DNA of 64,000 bases from UBA7657 sp049652985 (GTDB lineage: Bacteria > Pseudomonadota > Alphaproteobacteria > Micavibrionales > Micavibrionaceae). A program made the translations under genes and the position numbers. The stretch covers positions 1-64,000 of the forward strand of contig JBASFK010000001.1 of the NCBI GenBank assembly GCA_049652985.1, read 5' to 3'. The notes beneath the pieces are model-generated. The model saw only the letters and a list, made by a program, of their open reading frames with translations. It had not been told where the DNA came from and made no database searches. This document shows positions 7,821-16,556 of this stretch, one piece after another (position 1 is the stretch's first letter; each line of letters starts with the position of its first letter).

Positions 7821-8081
7821 ATGCCCCTGGATATTGACAAGTATCGACATTACCTTGCCGAGTTTGACCTCTCTCCTGAGGAGCAGGCTGAACTGATCGG
7901 CAATGTCTGGGCGGTCCTGGAGAGTTTTGTCGATCAGGCCTATGAACGACATCCCCACCAACACCGCCGCAGAGACCTTGGATTTAAGGATTTACAGAAC
8001 CCCTCTGATTCCCTAGAATCGAAATCCAGCAATCTTTTTGATGAAACGCAATCCCTCGAACATGACCCCGTGAAACATTGA
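7821..8081 (+). CDS. small protein upstream of the serine recombinase
   Basis: The 86-aa protein begins with a conserved-looking helical half (DKYRHYLAEFDLSPEEQAELI, then a W and VDQAYE), followed by a polar, serine-rich tail. Short proteins with the opening 'LDKYRHYL..FDLS..Q..EL' are commonly found just before recombinase genes in alphaproteobacterial mobile elements (from memory of that family context). Its stop overlaps a TTG that could serve as an alternative recombinase start, so translational coupling is likely. Its role is unknown; it may assist or control the recombinase. Confidence 0.62.
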   Translation: MPLDIDKYRHYLAEFDLSPEEQAELIGNVWAVLESFVDQAYERHPHQHRRRDLGFKDLQNPSDSLESKSSNLFDETQSLEHDPVKH

Positions 8082-8089
8082 GGCCACGC

Positions 8090-9748
8090 ATGAAAAACCG
8101 TTCAAGATCGCGCAGTGAATGGGAACCACAGCAAGGTTCCAAGGCAGTCATATATGCGAGAGTTTCATCTCCGTCACAGGTGAAAAAAGGTGATGGGCTT
8201 GGCTCTCAGGAGACAAGATGCCGCCAGCTCGCCCAGAACAAAGGCTATGAAGTCGTCAAAGTGTTTCGGGATGAAGGGGCTTCGGGAGGTATGATTGACC
8301 GTCCCGCCATACTTGAGATGCTGAAATTTCTGAAGGCCCAAAAGGGAACCCAATATGTAATCATCATTGATGACATTTCTAGGCTTGCGCGAGACGTAGA
8401 GGCCCATTTTCAGTTGAAAAACCTTATCAAAGAGATCGGGGCGAAGCTCGCCTCCCCTTCCATAGAGTTCGGCGAAGATTCTGACAGCATTCTTGTGGAG
8501 AACCTGCTAGCCAGCATCTCCCAACATCATCGGCAAAAAAATGCCGAGCAGACGAAGAATCGGATGAAAGCGCGAGTGTTTAACGGGTATTGGTGTTTCT
8601 GTCCTCCCGTAGGAATGAAGTTTGTGCCCGGAAATGTCGGGAAAGTGCTGGTGCCGGATGAACCGGCGGCGTCGGTTGTTCGCGAGGCATTAGAGGGCTT
8701 TGCTTCTGGACGATTCGAAACCCATAACGAAGTGCGGCTGTTTCTGGAAAACTCTCCCCACTATCCTAAAAGCAAGAAAGGAACGGTCTACTTCCAGGAG
8801 GTCGCCAACCTACTAGGAAAGGTTCTCTATGCAGGCCTAATGAATGTACCGGAATGGGGCTTGTATCTCCATCCTGCCAAACACGAGCCCTTGATTAGTT
8901 TTGAGACCTATCAAGCTATTCAAGACCGGTTAAAGGGCACTGCGAAGGCTCCTGCCAGAAAGGACCTTAATGATGATTTTCCCCTGCGCGGTTTCATCAC
9001 CTGTTCCGCCTGTTCTAGGCCTATGACCGCGTGTTGGTCTGAGGGCCGCCACTCTAAGTACCCGTACTATTTATGCCGAACCAAAGGATGCCCCGATTAT
9101 AAGAAATCCATAAGAAAAGAAATTTTGGAGCATGATTTTGAAACCCTCCTAAGCCATCTACACCCGACGCCAAATCTATTTCATATGGCCAGCGAGATGT
9201 TCAAAGAGTTGTGGGAAGACCGAAGGCGTGTGTCGGCTGAGGAGGCTCAGACCATGAAAACGCAGCTTCTTGTACTGGAACAACGAATGGAAAAGCTTCT
9301 TAACCGGCTCGTTGAAACTGACAACCGGACAGCTATTCAAAAATATGAGAACGAAGTCACCCGGTTAGAAGGAGACAAAATCCTGATCAGAGAGAAAATC
9401 GAAAAATGTGGTCGTCCCCTCGAACCCTTCGAAGATTGTTTTCGAACCGCTATGACCTTTTTAGCAAACCCTTGTCATTATTGGAGTTCTGACCGTCTGG
9501 AAGACAAAAGAATGGTCCTGAGACTGGTGTTTGCCAAGAAATTGGCTTACCACCGTAAAGAGGGCTTTCGAACCGCTAAAAACGATGAATTATCTTTGCC
9601 ATTCAGGTACATAGGTAATCTAGCCAAAGCGAACTATGAAATGGTGCGGGTAGAGGGAGTCGAACCCACACGAGTTGCCTCGCTGGAACCTAAATCCAGT
9701 GCGTCTGCCAGTTCCGCCATACCCGCGCTCAAGCATGCATTGTGTTAG
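8090..9748 (+). CDS. large serine recombinase (site-specific integrase)
   Basis: The N-terminal resolvase domain holds the catalytic YARVSS motif (Ser26 counted from ATG 8090), the DEGASGG loop and IDDISRLARD. A recombinase domain follows with the SISQHHRQKNAEQTKNR helix. A zinc ribbon then has four cysteines (CSACSRP, later YLCRTKGC), followed by a charged coiled coil near residues 380-445. The length of about 550 residues is usual for the large serine family. I prefer ATG 8090, with GAGG six bases upstream, over TTG 8078. The last 35 residues (9641-9745) are translated from the antisense strand of tRNA-Leu and are not natural recombinase sequence. The enzyme probably integrated this island into that tRNA. 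Confidence 0.88.
   Translation: MKNRSRSRSEWEPQQGSKAVIYARVSSPSQVKKGDGLGSQETRCRQLAQNKGYEVVKVFRDEGASGGMIDRPAILEMLKFLKAQKGTQYVIIIDDISRLARDVEAHFQLKNLIKEIGAKLASPSIEFGEDSDSILVENLLASISQHHRQKNAEQTKNRMKARVFNGYWCFCPPVGMKFVPGNVGKVLVPDEPAASVVREALEGFASGRFETHNEVRLFLENSPHYPKSKKGTVYFQEVANLLGKVLYAGLMNVPEWGLYLHPAKHEPLISFETYQAIQDRLKGTAKAPARKDLNDDFPLRGFITCSACSRPMTACWSEGRHSKYPYYLCRTKGCPDYKKSIRKEILEHDFETLLSHLHPTPNLFHMASEMFKELWEDRRRVSAEEAQTMKTQLLVLEQRMEKLLNRLVETDNRTAIQKYENEVTRLEGDKILIREKIEKCGRPLEPFEDCFRTAMTFLANPCHYWSSDRLEDKRMVLRLVFAKKLAYHRKEGFRTAKNDELSLPFRYIGNLAKANYEMVRVEGVEPTRVASLEPKSSASASSAIPALKHALC
9641..9726. other. probable island attachment site within tRNA-Leu
   Basis: The recombinase gene reads without a stop through the 3' CCA end of tRNA-Leu (9642) and across the whole tRNA gene. 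Island DNA therefore meets chromosomal DNA within or at the 3' end of the tRNA. The other attachment site was not seen between 1 and 9640 and should lie further left. Confidence 0.6.
9642..9726 (-). tRNA. tRNA-Leu (anticodon TAG)
   Basis: The minus strand gives a complete class II tRNA: 5' GCGGGTA acceptor, D-arm, anticodon loop TTTAGGT (TAG) on a CTGGA/TCCAG stem, long variable arm, T-arm GGGTTCGACTCCC and an encoded CCA at 9644-9642. It is intact although the serine recombinase gene runs antisense through it, as expected when an element supplies an identical tRNA 3' end on integration. Confidence 0.95.
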
Positions 9749-9788
9749 CGAAGTAAATGCCGGAGTGCAAGGTTTAATAGGATGAAAA

Positions 9789-9865
9789 TGGGGCGACCGA
9801 CGGGGCTTGAACCCGCGACAACTCGGACCACAACCAAGTGCTCTACCAACTGAGCTACGGCCGCC
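9789..9865 (-). tRNA. tRNA-His (anticodon GTG)
   Basis: The minus strand folds into a standard tRNA with anticodon loop TTGTGGT on a CTTGG/CCGAG stem and an encoded CCA (9791-9789). The T-arm starts GCGGGTTCAAG. The acceptor carries the extra 5' G (G-1) opposite C73, the usual bacterial identity element. Several alphaproteobacterial groups lack this pair. Confidence 0.95.
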
Positions 9866-9962
9866 ACAGCGCCGAAGGAACGGCGCATATTCAGAATGGA
9901 CTTTGTCTATAGGTTTATGCTAGCTCTGGTCAAGTATTTAATGCCCTCACGGAGCGCCAGAC

Positions 9963-11393
9963 GTGCCAGCCAACACCCTGAAATTCAAGAAAGATAGCGA
10001 TCTTGTAAAATTCATCGCTGATAACGAAATAGAGTTCATCGATCTCAATTTTACTGATCTGCGCGGCAAATGGCATCACACGGCCGAACACCGTAGCGTC
10101 TTTAACGAAGACGCCATCCGAAAGGGCCTGTTCTTTGACGGCTCTTCCATCGCCGGGTGGAAGGATATCCATGAATCCGACATGATCATCAAACCGGATA
10201 TCAACAAGGTCTGTATCGATCCCTTCGCCGCGCAAAAGACGATCAAGATATTCTGCGACATATACGACCCCGCCACCGGCCAGCCTTACAACCGCGACCC
10301 GCGCGCCATCGCCCGCGCCGCCGAAGAATATCTTCAGAAATCCGGTCATGCCGACACCGCCTATTTCGGACCTGAGGCCGAGTTCTTCATTTTCGAAGAC
10401 GTTAAATTCGATGTCTCGATGAACCGCGTCGGCTTTGAAATCGACAGCAGCGAAGGCCCCTATAATTCGGGCCGGCACTATGAAACTGGCAATTCCGGCC
10501 ATCGCCCGCGTACCAAGGGCGGTTATTTCCCCGAAGCACCGGTCGACAGCCTGTCCGATATCCGCGGCGAGATGGTCACGGTCATGCATAGCATGGGCCT
10601 TAACGTCGAGAAGCACCACCACGAGGTCGCGCCAAGCCAGTGCGAGATCGGCATCCAGTACTCGACCCTGCTCGACTGCGCCGACAACACCCAGATTTAC
10701 AAACACGTCGTTCACAACGTCGCGCACAGCTACGGCAAAACCGCAACCTTCATGCCCAAGCCCATCTTCGGCGACAACGGCTCGGGCATGCATTGCCACC
10801 AGTCTCTCTGGAAAACGGGCAAGGCGCTGTTCGCGGGCGAAGGATATGCAGGACTATCCGACATCGCGCTTTATTACATCGGCGGCATCATCAAGCACGC
10901 CCGCGCATTGAACGCTTTCACCAACCCGACGACCAACAGCTACAAGCGCCTGGTGCCAGGCTATGAGGCACCCGTTTTGCTCGCCTATTCTGCGCGCAAC
11001 CGTTCGGCCTCATGCCGCATCCCGCAGGTGAATTCGCCCAATGCCCGCCGCGTCGAGGTTCGTTTCCCCGATCCGCTGGCCAACCCTTATCTCGCCTTCG
11101 CCGCTATGCTGATGGCCGGCCTTGATGGTATTGAAAATAAAATCCACCCAGGCGAAGCCATCGATAAAAACCTTTACGACCTGCCGGAGTCCGAACTGAA
11201 CAAAATCCCGACTGTCTGCGGCTCGCTGCGCGATGCCATGGATGCCCTGCGCCACGACAATAAATTCCTGCTGAAAGGCGACGTATTCACCGCCGATTTG
11301 ATCGAAGCCTATATCAGGCTGAAAATGGAAGAAGTCGAAGCATATGAAACGATGGTCCATCCCATCGAATACCAGATGTATTATTCTTCCTGA
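9963..11393 (+). CDS. glnA: glutamine synthetase type I
   Basis: This enzyme joins ammonia to glutamate using ATP, the main nitrogen-assimilation step. The 476 residues match the GSI family length. Visible motifs include FDGSSIAGW (about residue 55), the metal-binding AEFFIFE, GSGMHCHQSLW and NPTTNSYKRLVPG. Tyr405 in DKNLYDLP is the adenylylation site, so activity is probably controlled by GlnE. The start is GTG 9963, since no in-frame ATG fits the family N-terminus. Many alphaproteobacteria place glnB directly upstream, but here the neighbours are two tRNA genes and an island end. Its stop is immediately followed by the stop of the convergent gene (zero spacing). Confidence 0.97.
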   Translation: MPANTLKFKKDSDLVKFIADNEIEFIDLNFTDLRGKWHHTAEHRSVFNEDAIRKGLFFDGSSIAGWKDIHESDMIIKPDINKVCIDPFAAQKTIKIFCDIYDPATGQPYNRDPRAIARAAEEYLQKSGHADTAYFGPEAEFFIFEDVKFDVSMNRVGFEIDSSEGPYNSGRHYETGNSGHRPRTKGGYFPEAPVDSLSDIRGEMVTVMHSMGLNVEKHHHEVAPSQCEIGIQYSTLLDCADNTQIYKHVVHNVAHSYGKTATFMPKPIFGDNGSGMHCHQSLWKTGKALFAGEGYAGLSDIALYYIGGIIKHARALNAFTNPTTNSYKRLVPGYEAPVLLAYSARNRSASCRIPQVNSPNARRVEVRFPDPLANPYLAFAAMLMAGLDGIENKIHPGEAIDKNLYDLPESELNKIPTVCGSLRDAMDALRHDNKFLLKGDVFTADLIEAYIRLKMEEVEAYETMVHPIEYQMYYSS

Positions 11394-12584
11394 TTATCTG
11401 TAGATCAGACCTTCATCCAGCGGCCGGATCAGGCTCAGAATAAGCGCGTAAGCCTGCGTGTTCCTTGCCCAGATGAAAAAATCGTCGTCGCGCGACGGCG
11501 TGATAAGGCTGACGAAGTAATAGTAATCCCCCGCTTCCAGCGGCACGACCCAATACTCGTAATTCAGTAGACTGTTCTGGTTGTCCATCGCCTTGTAAAC
11601 GTCAACGGACCCGGCATTCAATTCATTGCTGAATTTGAAATCATCAAAAGCTTCAAATTTGTCCCCGACCGAGAGATTAACTTTCGAAAGCCCTCTTTTC
11701 AGATTGTCGATTTCGCCCACGACCGAGTCGGCAGAATCATAAGATACGATATCCACCTGGATCCTGCCGTTCAGCGTTTTATAATTTTTCCAGTTTATTT
11801 TCTGCTCGGACTGAACGTTCAGCAGTTCAAAATTCATGCGGTCCGCACTCTTGAGCGGCCCGGCCCTGAATTCCCATGAAACCGGGTACTGGAATTCCGC
11901 GATATCGAGGAAATGGTATTTAGTCATCTCCTCGACCGATTCCTTGATCGGGTAGGTCAGCTCGAAAGTCTTCATCACCTGAGCCTGCATTTGCTTTTCA
12001 GCCTCCCAGTTATCGGCCGGCATGAAATACTGTGCCATGACGACGCGCTTGCCGTTCATCTGGGCGATGGCACGGATAACATAGGTTGTGCTGTCGATCA
12101 CCTTCACATACAGGGCCTCGGCGCGCTTATCGTTATGCTCCCTGATCCCCTGGATGGTGAACCCGTTCGACAGCAGGTATTGCAACAGCCATTGCTGCGC
12201 CGAAAGCTGGTATTCCAGGTTAAGTGCCTGGAGGGTGAAAAAACTGCGGTTGTCGATAATGGGCGGGCCGTAAAAACGGACAATCTCGCCCAGGATTTTG
12301 TTGCTGATCTGGTAACTTGTTAGCGCCGAATCCTCAGGACGTTTCCAGTCATTCGGCAGCCTGAACCTGTAAGACAGTGCTTCGTCTCCCGCAGGCACAT
12401 CTTCATAGAGAACCGTCAGGTTATTGAATTCCTTGTCCGGCATCAGGGGAATATCCGGCAGGGCCTGTGCATAGCTTTTCAGAAGCTGCTGGGCGTAAAC
12501 AGGCCAGGCGGCAAAAGCCGCGCCCGTCAAAGCCAGACCCAAAACCAGAATCCCAAGACGGTACCGCCTTAAAACACGCTTCAT
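11394..12584 (-). CDS. exported protein of unknown function
   Basis: The 396-aa protein has a basic N-terminus and a hydrophobic stretch (residues 11-27) ending AAWPVYAQ, a signal peptide or membrane anchor. The remainder is a mix of short strands and helices with many aromatic residues. Two segments of about 120 residues share the theme 'Y.FRLP.DW' / 'FQYPVSWEFR' and 'EALYVKVID..TYVIRAIAQ' / 'YEYWVVPLEAGDYYYFVSLI', suggesting two copies of one domain. No catalytic motif is seen. It is monocistronic and converges on glnA with no gap between the stops. An envelope location is supported; the function is not. Confidence 0.65.
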   Translation of the reverse strand: MKRVLRRYRLGILVLGLALTGAAFAAWPVYAQQLLKSYAQALPDIPLMPDKEFNNLTVLYEDVPAGDEALSYRFRLPNDWKRPEDSALTSYQISNKILGEIVRFYGPPIIDNRSFFTLQALNLEYQLSAQQWLLQYLLSNGFTIQGIREHNDKRAEALYVKVIDSTTYVIRAIAQMNGKRVVMAQYFMPADNWEAEKQMQAQVMKTFELTYPIKESVEEMTKYHFLDIAEFQYPVSWEFRAGPLKSADRMNFELLNVQSEQKINWKNYKTLNGRIQVDIVSYDSADSVVGEIDNLKRGLSKVNLSVGDKFEAFDDFKFSNELNAGSVDVYKAMDNQNSLLNYEYWVVPLEAGDYYYFVSLITPSRDDDFFIWARNTQAYALILSLIRPLDEGLIYR

Positions 12585-12732
12585 TCCTGCACCTTATTAT
12601 GTATTACGATACGGAAAGACATTCCCTTCCCCCATTCTAGCGGATATTGGACCCGGTTTGGAGTTTTTCTAAAACCGTGTACTTTTTATGAAATTATTTG
12701 ATTTCTGCCCTAGGGAACGATAATTCAGGGAC

Positions 12733-14736
12733 ATGACTGATCCATCCAAAGCAAAAAAGAAGAACTCTTACGACGCCTCCGACATCCAGGTCCTTGAGGG
12801 ACTTGAGCCCGTTCGCCACCGGCCCGGCATGTATATCGGCGGCACCGACGAGCGCGCGCTTCACCACCTTGTCGGGGAAATCCTCGACAATTCGATGGAC
12901 GAGGCCGTGGCCGGCCATGCCGACTGGATCGAGATTGAACTGAAAGAGGATCACTTTATCGTCATCAGCGATAACGGGCGCGGCATCCCGGTCGACGAGC
13001 ATCCGAAATTCCCCGGCAAGTCGGCGCTTGAAATCATCATGACTACGCTGCATTCGGGCGGCAAGTTCAGCGAAGGCAGCTATGAAACCTCCGGCGGCCT
13101 CCACGGCGTGGGGATTTCCGTCGTCAACGCGCTTTCCGATGACATGTTCGTCGAGGTCGCGCGTGATAAAACGCTCTATCGTCAAACCTATTCGCGCGGC
13201 AAGCCGACCTCGAAACTCAAGGACATGGGCGCGGTCAAAAACCGCCGCGGCACTGTTGTTGGATTTCACCCTGACCCTGAAATCTTCGGTGCCAAGGCAA
13301 AATTCAAACCAAGCTGGCTGTACCAGATGGCCCGCTCGAAGGCTTATCTCTATTCCGGTGTCGAGATACGCTGGCGCTGCGCTGAAAGCCTGATCACCGA
13401 AACCAAAATTCCCGCAGAAGACAAATTCCATTTCCCCGGCGGCCTCAAAGACTTCCTCATCACTTCGCTGCATGATCGCAAGACAATGACCACAACGCAT
13501 TTCACTGGCAAAGCCGATCTTCCGGACAAAGGCGGCAAGGTTGAATTCGCGGTCGCATGGCCCCAGGACGGCGAAGGATTCTCGCATTCTTATTGCAACA
13601 CCATCCCCACCATTCATGGCGGCACGCATGAACAGGGCCTTCGCACCGCCCTCGCGCGCGGACTTCGCGCTTACGCCGATATGACGAACGCCAAAAAAGC
13701 ATCGGTGGTGACAGCCGATGACATCATGTCGGGCGCGGCCGTAATTCTCTCAATCTTTATCAAAAACCCGCTGTTCCAGGGCCAGACGAAAGAAAAGCTC
13801 GCCAACACGGAAGTCACCAGGTGGGTCGACATCGCCGTCAAGGATCTGTTCGATCACTGGCTCACCAGCGATCCCAATTCAAGCACCAACCTGCTAGAAA
13901 CCTTGATTGAGCGCGCCGAATTCCGCATTCGCCAGAAAGATGAAAAAATCATGGCGCGTAAAAGCGCCACCCGGAAACTTCGCCTGCCCGGAAAACTTTC
14001 GGACTGCAGCCGCAGCGAAGCCGAAGGCACCGAGCTGTTCATTGTCGAGGGCGATTCCGCAGGCGGCTCGGCCAAGCAGGGCCGCCACCGCGAAACCCAG
14101 GCCATCCTTCCCCTAAAGGGAAAAATTCTTAACGTTGTCAGCGCAACAATTGATAAAATCCGCGCCAACCAGGAAATCCAGGATCTTATCCAGGCGATGG
14201 GCGGCAATGCGGGCAAGGATTTCAAGCTTGAAAATCTTCGCTACGAGCGCATCATCGTTATGACCGACGCCGACGTCGACGGCGCACACATCGCTTCACT
14301 GCTGATTACCTTTTTCTACACCCAGATGAAACCGCTAATCGAACAGGGACATCTGTTTTTGGCAATGCCACCGCTCTACAGGCTGACCAGCGGCCAGCTT
14401 AGCGAATACGCCCGCGACGATGCGCACAAGGAAGAGCTGCTTAAAACAGTATTCAAAGGGAAAACCAAGGTAGACATCAGCCGCTTCAAAGGCCTTGGTG
14501 AAATGCCGGCAGCGCAACTCAAAGAAACCACTATGAACCCCAAAACGCGCAAGCTTCTGCGCGTCACTCTGCCCGACGCCGAGGCCGCGCTGGGCATCGC
14601 CGCCGAACTTAAGGAAGAAAACGGCAGCGGGAACGAAACCGACGACCTCGTGGAACGTCTCATGGGAAAAAACGCCGAGCCGCGCTTTCGCTTCATACAG
14701 GAAAATGCCCAATTCGTTCAGGACATCGACGTTTGA
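12733..14736 (+). CDS. parE: DNA topoisomerase IV subunit B
   Basis: ParE is the ATPase subunit that, with ParC (57936-60188 here), unlinks daughter chromosomes. The GHKL ATPase motifs are visible: ILDNSMDEA (Mg-binding Asn), DNGRGIP and GLHGVGISVVNALS. The TOPRIM motifs are EGDSAGGSAKQ and DADVDGAH. The length of 667 residues, the absence of the insertion found in proteobacterial GyrB, and the sequence RHRETQAILPLKGKILNV with ANQEIQDLIQAMG after it favour ParE over GyrB. The C-terminus ends FIQENAQFVQDIDV, typical of the family. A downstream gene begins at a TTG that overlaps the parE stop (TTGA), implying translational coupling. Confidence 0.94.
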   Translation: MTDPSKAKKKNSYDASDIQVLEGLEPVRHRPGMYIGGTDERALHHLVGEILDNSMDEAVAGHADWIEIELKEDHFIVISDNGRGIPVDEHPKFPGKSALEIIMTTLHSGGKFSEGSYETSGGLHGVGISVVNALSDDMFVEVARDKTLYRQTYSRGKPTSKLKDMGAVKNRRGTVVGFHPDPEIFGAKAKFKPSWLYQMARSKAYLYSGVEIRWRCAESLITETKIPAEDKFHFPGGLKDFLITSLHDRKTMTTTHFTGKADLPDKGGKVEFAVAWPQDGEGFSHSYCNTIPTIHGGTHEQGLRTALARGLRAYADMTNAKKASVVTADDIMSGAAVILSIFIKNPLFQGQTKEKLANTEVTRWVDIAVKDLFDHWLTSDPNSSTNLLETLIERAEFRIRQKDEKIMARKSATRKLRLPGKLSDCSRSEAEGTELFIVEGDSAGGSAKQGRHRETQAILPLKGKILNVVSATIDKIRANQEIQDLIQAMGGNAGKDFKLENLRYERIIVMTDADVDGAHIASLLITFFYTQMKPLIEQGHLFLAMPPLYRLTSGQLSEYARDDAHKEELLKTVFKGKTKVDISRFKGLGEMPAAQLKETTMNPKTRKLLRVTLPDAEAALGIAAELKEENGSGNETDDLVERLMGKNAEPRFRFIQENAQFVQDIDV

Positions 14737-15830
14737 CTCTTCCCCACCCGAAAAAAATATTTGTTCTCGCCGCCGTTCTGCTCATTCTACCCGCTGTTCT
14801 TTACTGTGCCGCCGCCTTCATCCGTGCACCAGCCGTTGCCGAAGAAAAGGCCCGCGCCAGCCTTCAAATTTTCGGCCTCGACACCTCGTTCCTGCTCGCG
14901 CCGGAATCAAAATGGGGGCATATCGTTTACAAAAACATCTCTCTTGATAAGGACGACATCAGCACGATAGGAAGCGTCGACGTCAGCTACAATCCTTTCT
15001 CAATTCTCTTATCAGGACGCATTGATACGCTGGCATTTTCTGGTCTGAACCTGATTGGTGAATGGAACGAGGAAACGGGTGTAAATTTTTCCGGTTGGAA
15101 AATGCCCTCGAACATCCAGGTCATGGCAACCATTCCCACCCGCCGCATCCGATTCGGGAAAGCCAAAATCTCCGTTCTCACACCCGAATTCGGCGGACTC
15201 TCGCTCGATTTCGGTTTCGAAAGCTCCATCAACGGGAGAAAACTCGAATTCCAGTCCAGCCTTAAAAGCGCACAAAGATTTATCAGTTTTACCGCGAACG
15301 CGAACGGCATCATCGCCCACGATTACTCCAACATCGAAATCGAAATAGACGAAGGAAAATTCGAAGTCCCCGACGCCGATATCCGCGCCAGCCGCAGTCA
15401 TGGCTGGCTGAATTACGCCCGCGACAAATCCGGCGCCGTAAGGCTCATGGCCGAACTGCGCGCCGGGGGCCTCACCGTTCTGGACATGCCGTGGCAGAAC
15501 GCAGCGGCAACCCTTGAACTTAAGGACGGCAATATCAAAATTTTCTCGGATGCAAAATCGGTTGGCGTCGAGGGAATCGAACTCGGGCTCAATCTTCAGC
15601 AGGATGCAGGCAAAAAATCCATGATTTATGGAAGCGTGCACGCCGATAACGGCGCGGCCTTTGCAGATTACCTCGCCGGACAGCACAAAATCGCGCTCCC
15701 GAAAGCCGATATGACGATCATAAAACACGCCCTGGATCTGAAAACGGATTTTGTCTATGAACCGGGGAAAATTAAATATCGCCTGAACACGATGGAAAAT
15801 GCACCCGTCAAAGAAATCCCCATTAAATAA
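14733..15830 (+). CDS. membrane-anchored periplasmic protein, AsmA/YdbH-like
   Basis: The 365-aa frame starts at TTG 14733, overlapping the parE stop codon. An N-terminal hydrophobic helix (residues 7-27) is followed by a long beta-rich region with repeated amphipathic strands and the theme 'V..Y.PFSILLSGRIDTLAFSGLNL'. This is the pattern of AsmA-like and YdbH-like proteins, which span the periplasm and help move lipids or assemble the outer membrane. The protein is short for YdbH (about 880 residues), so it would be an N-terminal-type version. The assignment rests on fold-like features, not on a signature motif. It ends directly against the convergent gene at 15831. Confidence 0.5.
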   Translation: MTLPHPKKIFVLAAVLLILPAVLYCAAAFIRAPAVAEEKARASLQIFGLDTSFLLAPESKWGHIVYKNISLDKDDISTIGSVDVSYNPFSILLSGRIDTLAFSGLNLIGEWNEETGVNFSGWKMPSNIQVMATIPTRRIRFGKAKISVLTPEFGGLSLDFGFESSINGRKLEFQSSLKSAQRFISFTANANGIIAHDYSNIEIEIDEGKFEVPDADIRASRSHGWLNYARDKSGAVRLMAELRAGGLTVLDMPWQNAAATLELKDGNIKIFSDAKSVGVEGIELGLNLQQDAGKKSMIYGSVHADNGAAFADYLAGQHKIALPKADMTIIKHALDLKTDFVYEPGKIKYRLNTMENAPVKEIPIK

Positions 15831-16556
15831 TCAGGGGTAATCGCATCTATCGAATGTCACCTTGGCGAACGATCGCGCGCCTTCCGTCACGGTAAAGCGG
15901 TATTCCTTGTCGCCGAAAACCAGGGATTGATGAATGGGCATCACACCTTTTTTTGTCTCCGCCCGTCCATCCTTCAAAACGAAATCCAGCGTCACGGCCT
16001 TGCTCGGGTCATACCACGCTTCCGGATCCCCCTTCGCGTTGCGTGCTGAAACACCGTTGCCCTTGATGGCGATTGCCCCTTCAGTAATGCTGGCCTTACT
16101 TTCCGGTCCCTTGTAGGCAGGCGTTGAAACCACAAAACGCTGCGTCTCCGGCTCCGTGCAGTTGCGCGGCGGCCGCGCCGACCGTATCAGGAACGCAAGC
16201 CGCCCAGGATCCATCCCGTCAGCAATTTGCTTGTGAACCAGCGTGATAAGATCCTGCACCGGCCCTTCCGGCATGGTTTCAGCGTAAGTTTTCTGCAACT
16301 CCTCATAGCGCGTAGTGGCGGTCAGCGCCTCCGCCCGCAATTCCGTCATCGCATTCTCCAGTTCCTGTTTTTCCGACGTCAGCGCATCCAGCCGGGAACT
16401 CATGACAATTTCGTCACGGAAAACATCCTGCCGCCCCAGGAAAAATCCCAGCGCCCCGCCCGCCAGCATACAAAGCAGGGCAACCGAAAAACCCGCCATG
16501 CGTTGCATGCTGCGCCTGCGATAGCGGTTAGACGGATCGTAAGAATAAATGCTCAT
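15831..16556 (-). CDS. single-pass membrane protein with coiled coil, coupled to lptD
   Basis: The 241-aa protein has a basic N-terminus, one membrane helix (about residues 22-41), a coiled coil (55-95) and a periplasmic beta-rich domain that contains two cysteines (RNCTEPE and the final FDRCDYP), likely a disulfide. Its ATG overlaps the lptD stop codon (ATGA), so it is translated together with LptD. I do not recognise a family. The tight coupling and envelope topology suggest a role in outer-membrane assembly beside LptD (inference). Confidence 0.62.
   Translation of the reverse strand: MSIYSYDPSNRYRRRSMQRMAGFSVALLCMLAGGALGFFLGRQDVFRDEIVMSSRLDALTSEKQELENAMTELRAEALTATTRYEELQKTYAETMPEGPVQDLITLVHKQIADGMDPGRLAFLIRSARPPRNCTEPETQRFVVSTPAYKGPESKASITEGAIAIKGNGVSARNAKGDPEAWYDPSKAVTLDFVLKDGRAETKKGVMPIHQSLVFGDKEYRFTVTEGARSFAKVTFDRCDYP

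Noticed and set aside
9642..9865. Possibility that the tRNA genes are pseudogenes because coding sequence overlaps them
   Set aside because: Both fold completely with all conserved positions and an encoded CCA.
9900..9962. Sigma-54 promoter for glnA
   Set aside because: A GG and a GC are present but separated by 13 bases instead of the required 10.
12733..14736. GyrB instead of ParE
   Set aside because: The length and the lack of the GyrB insertion favour ParE, and parC is also present in the window.
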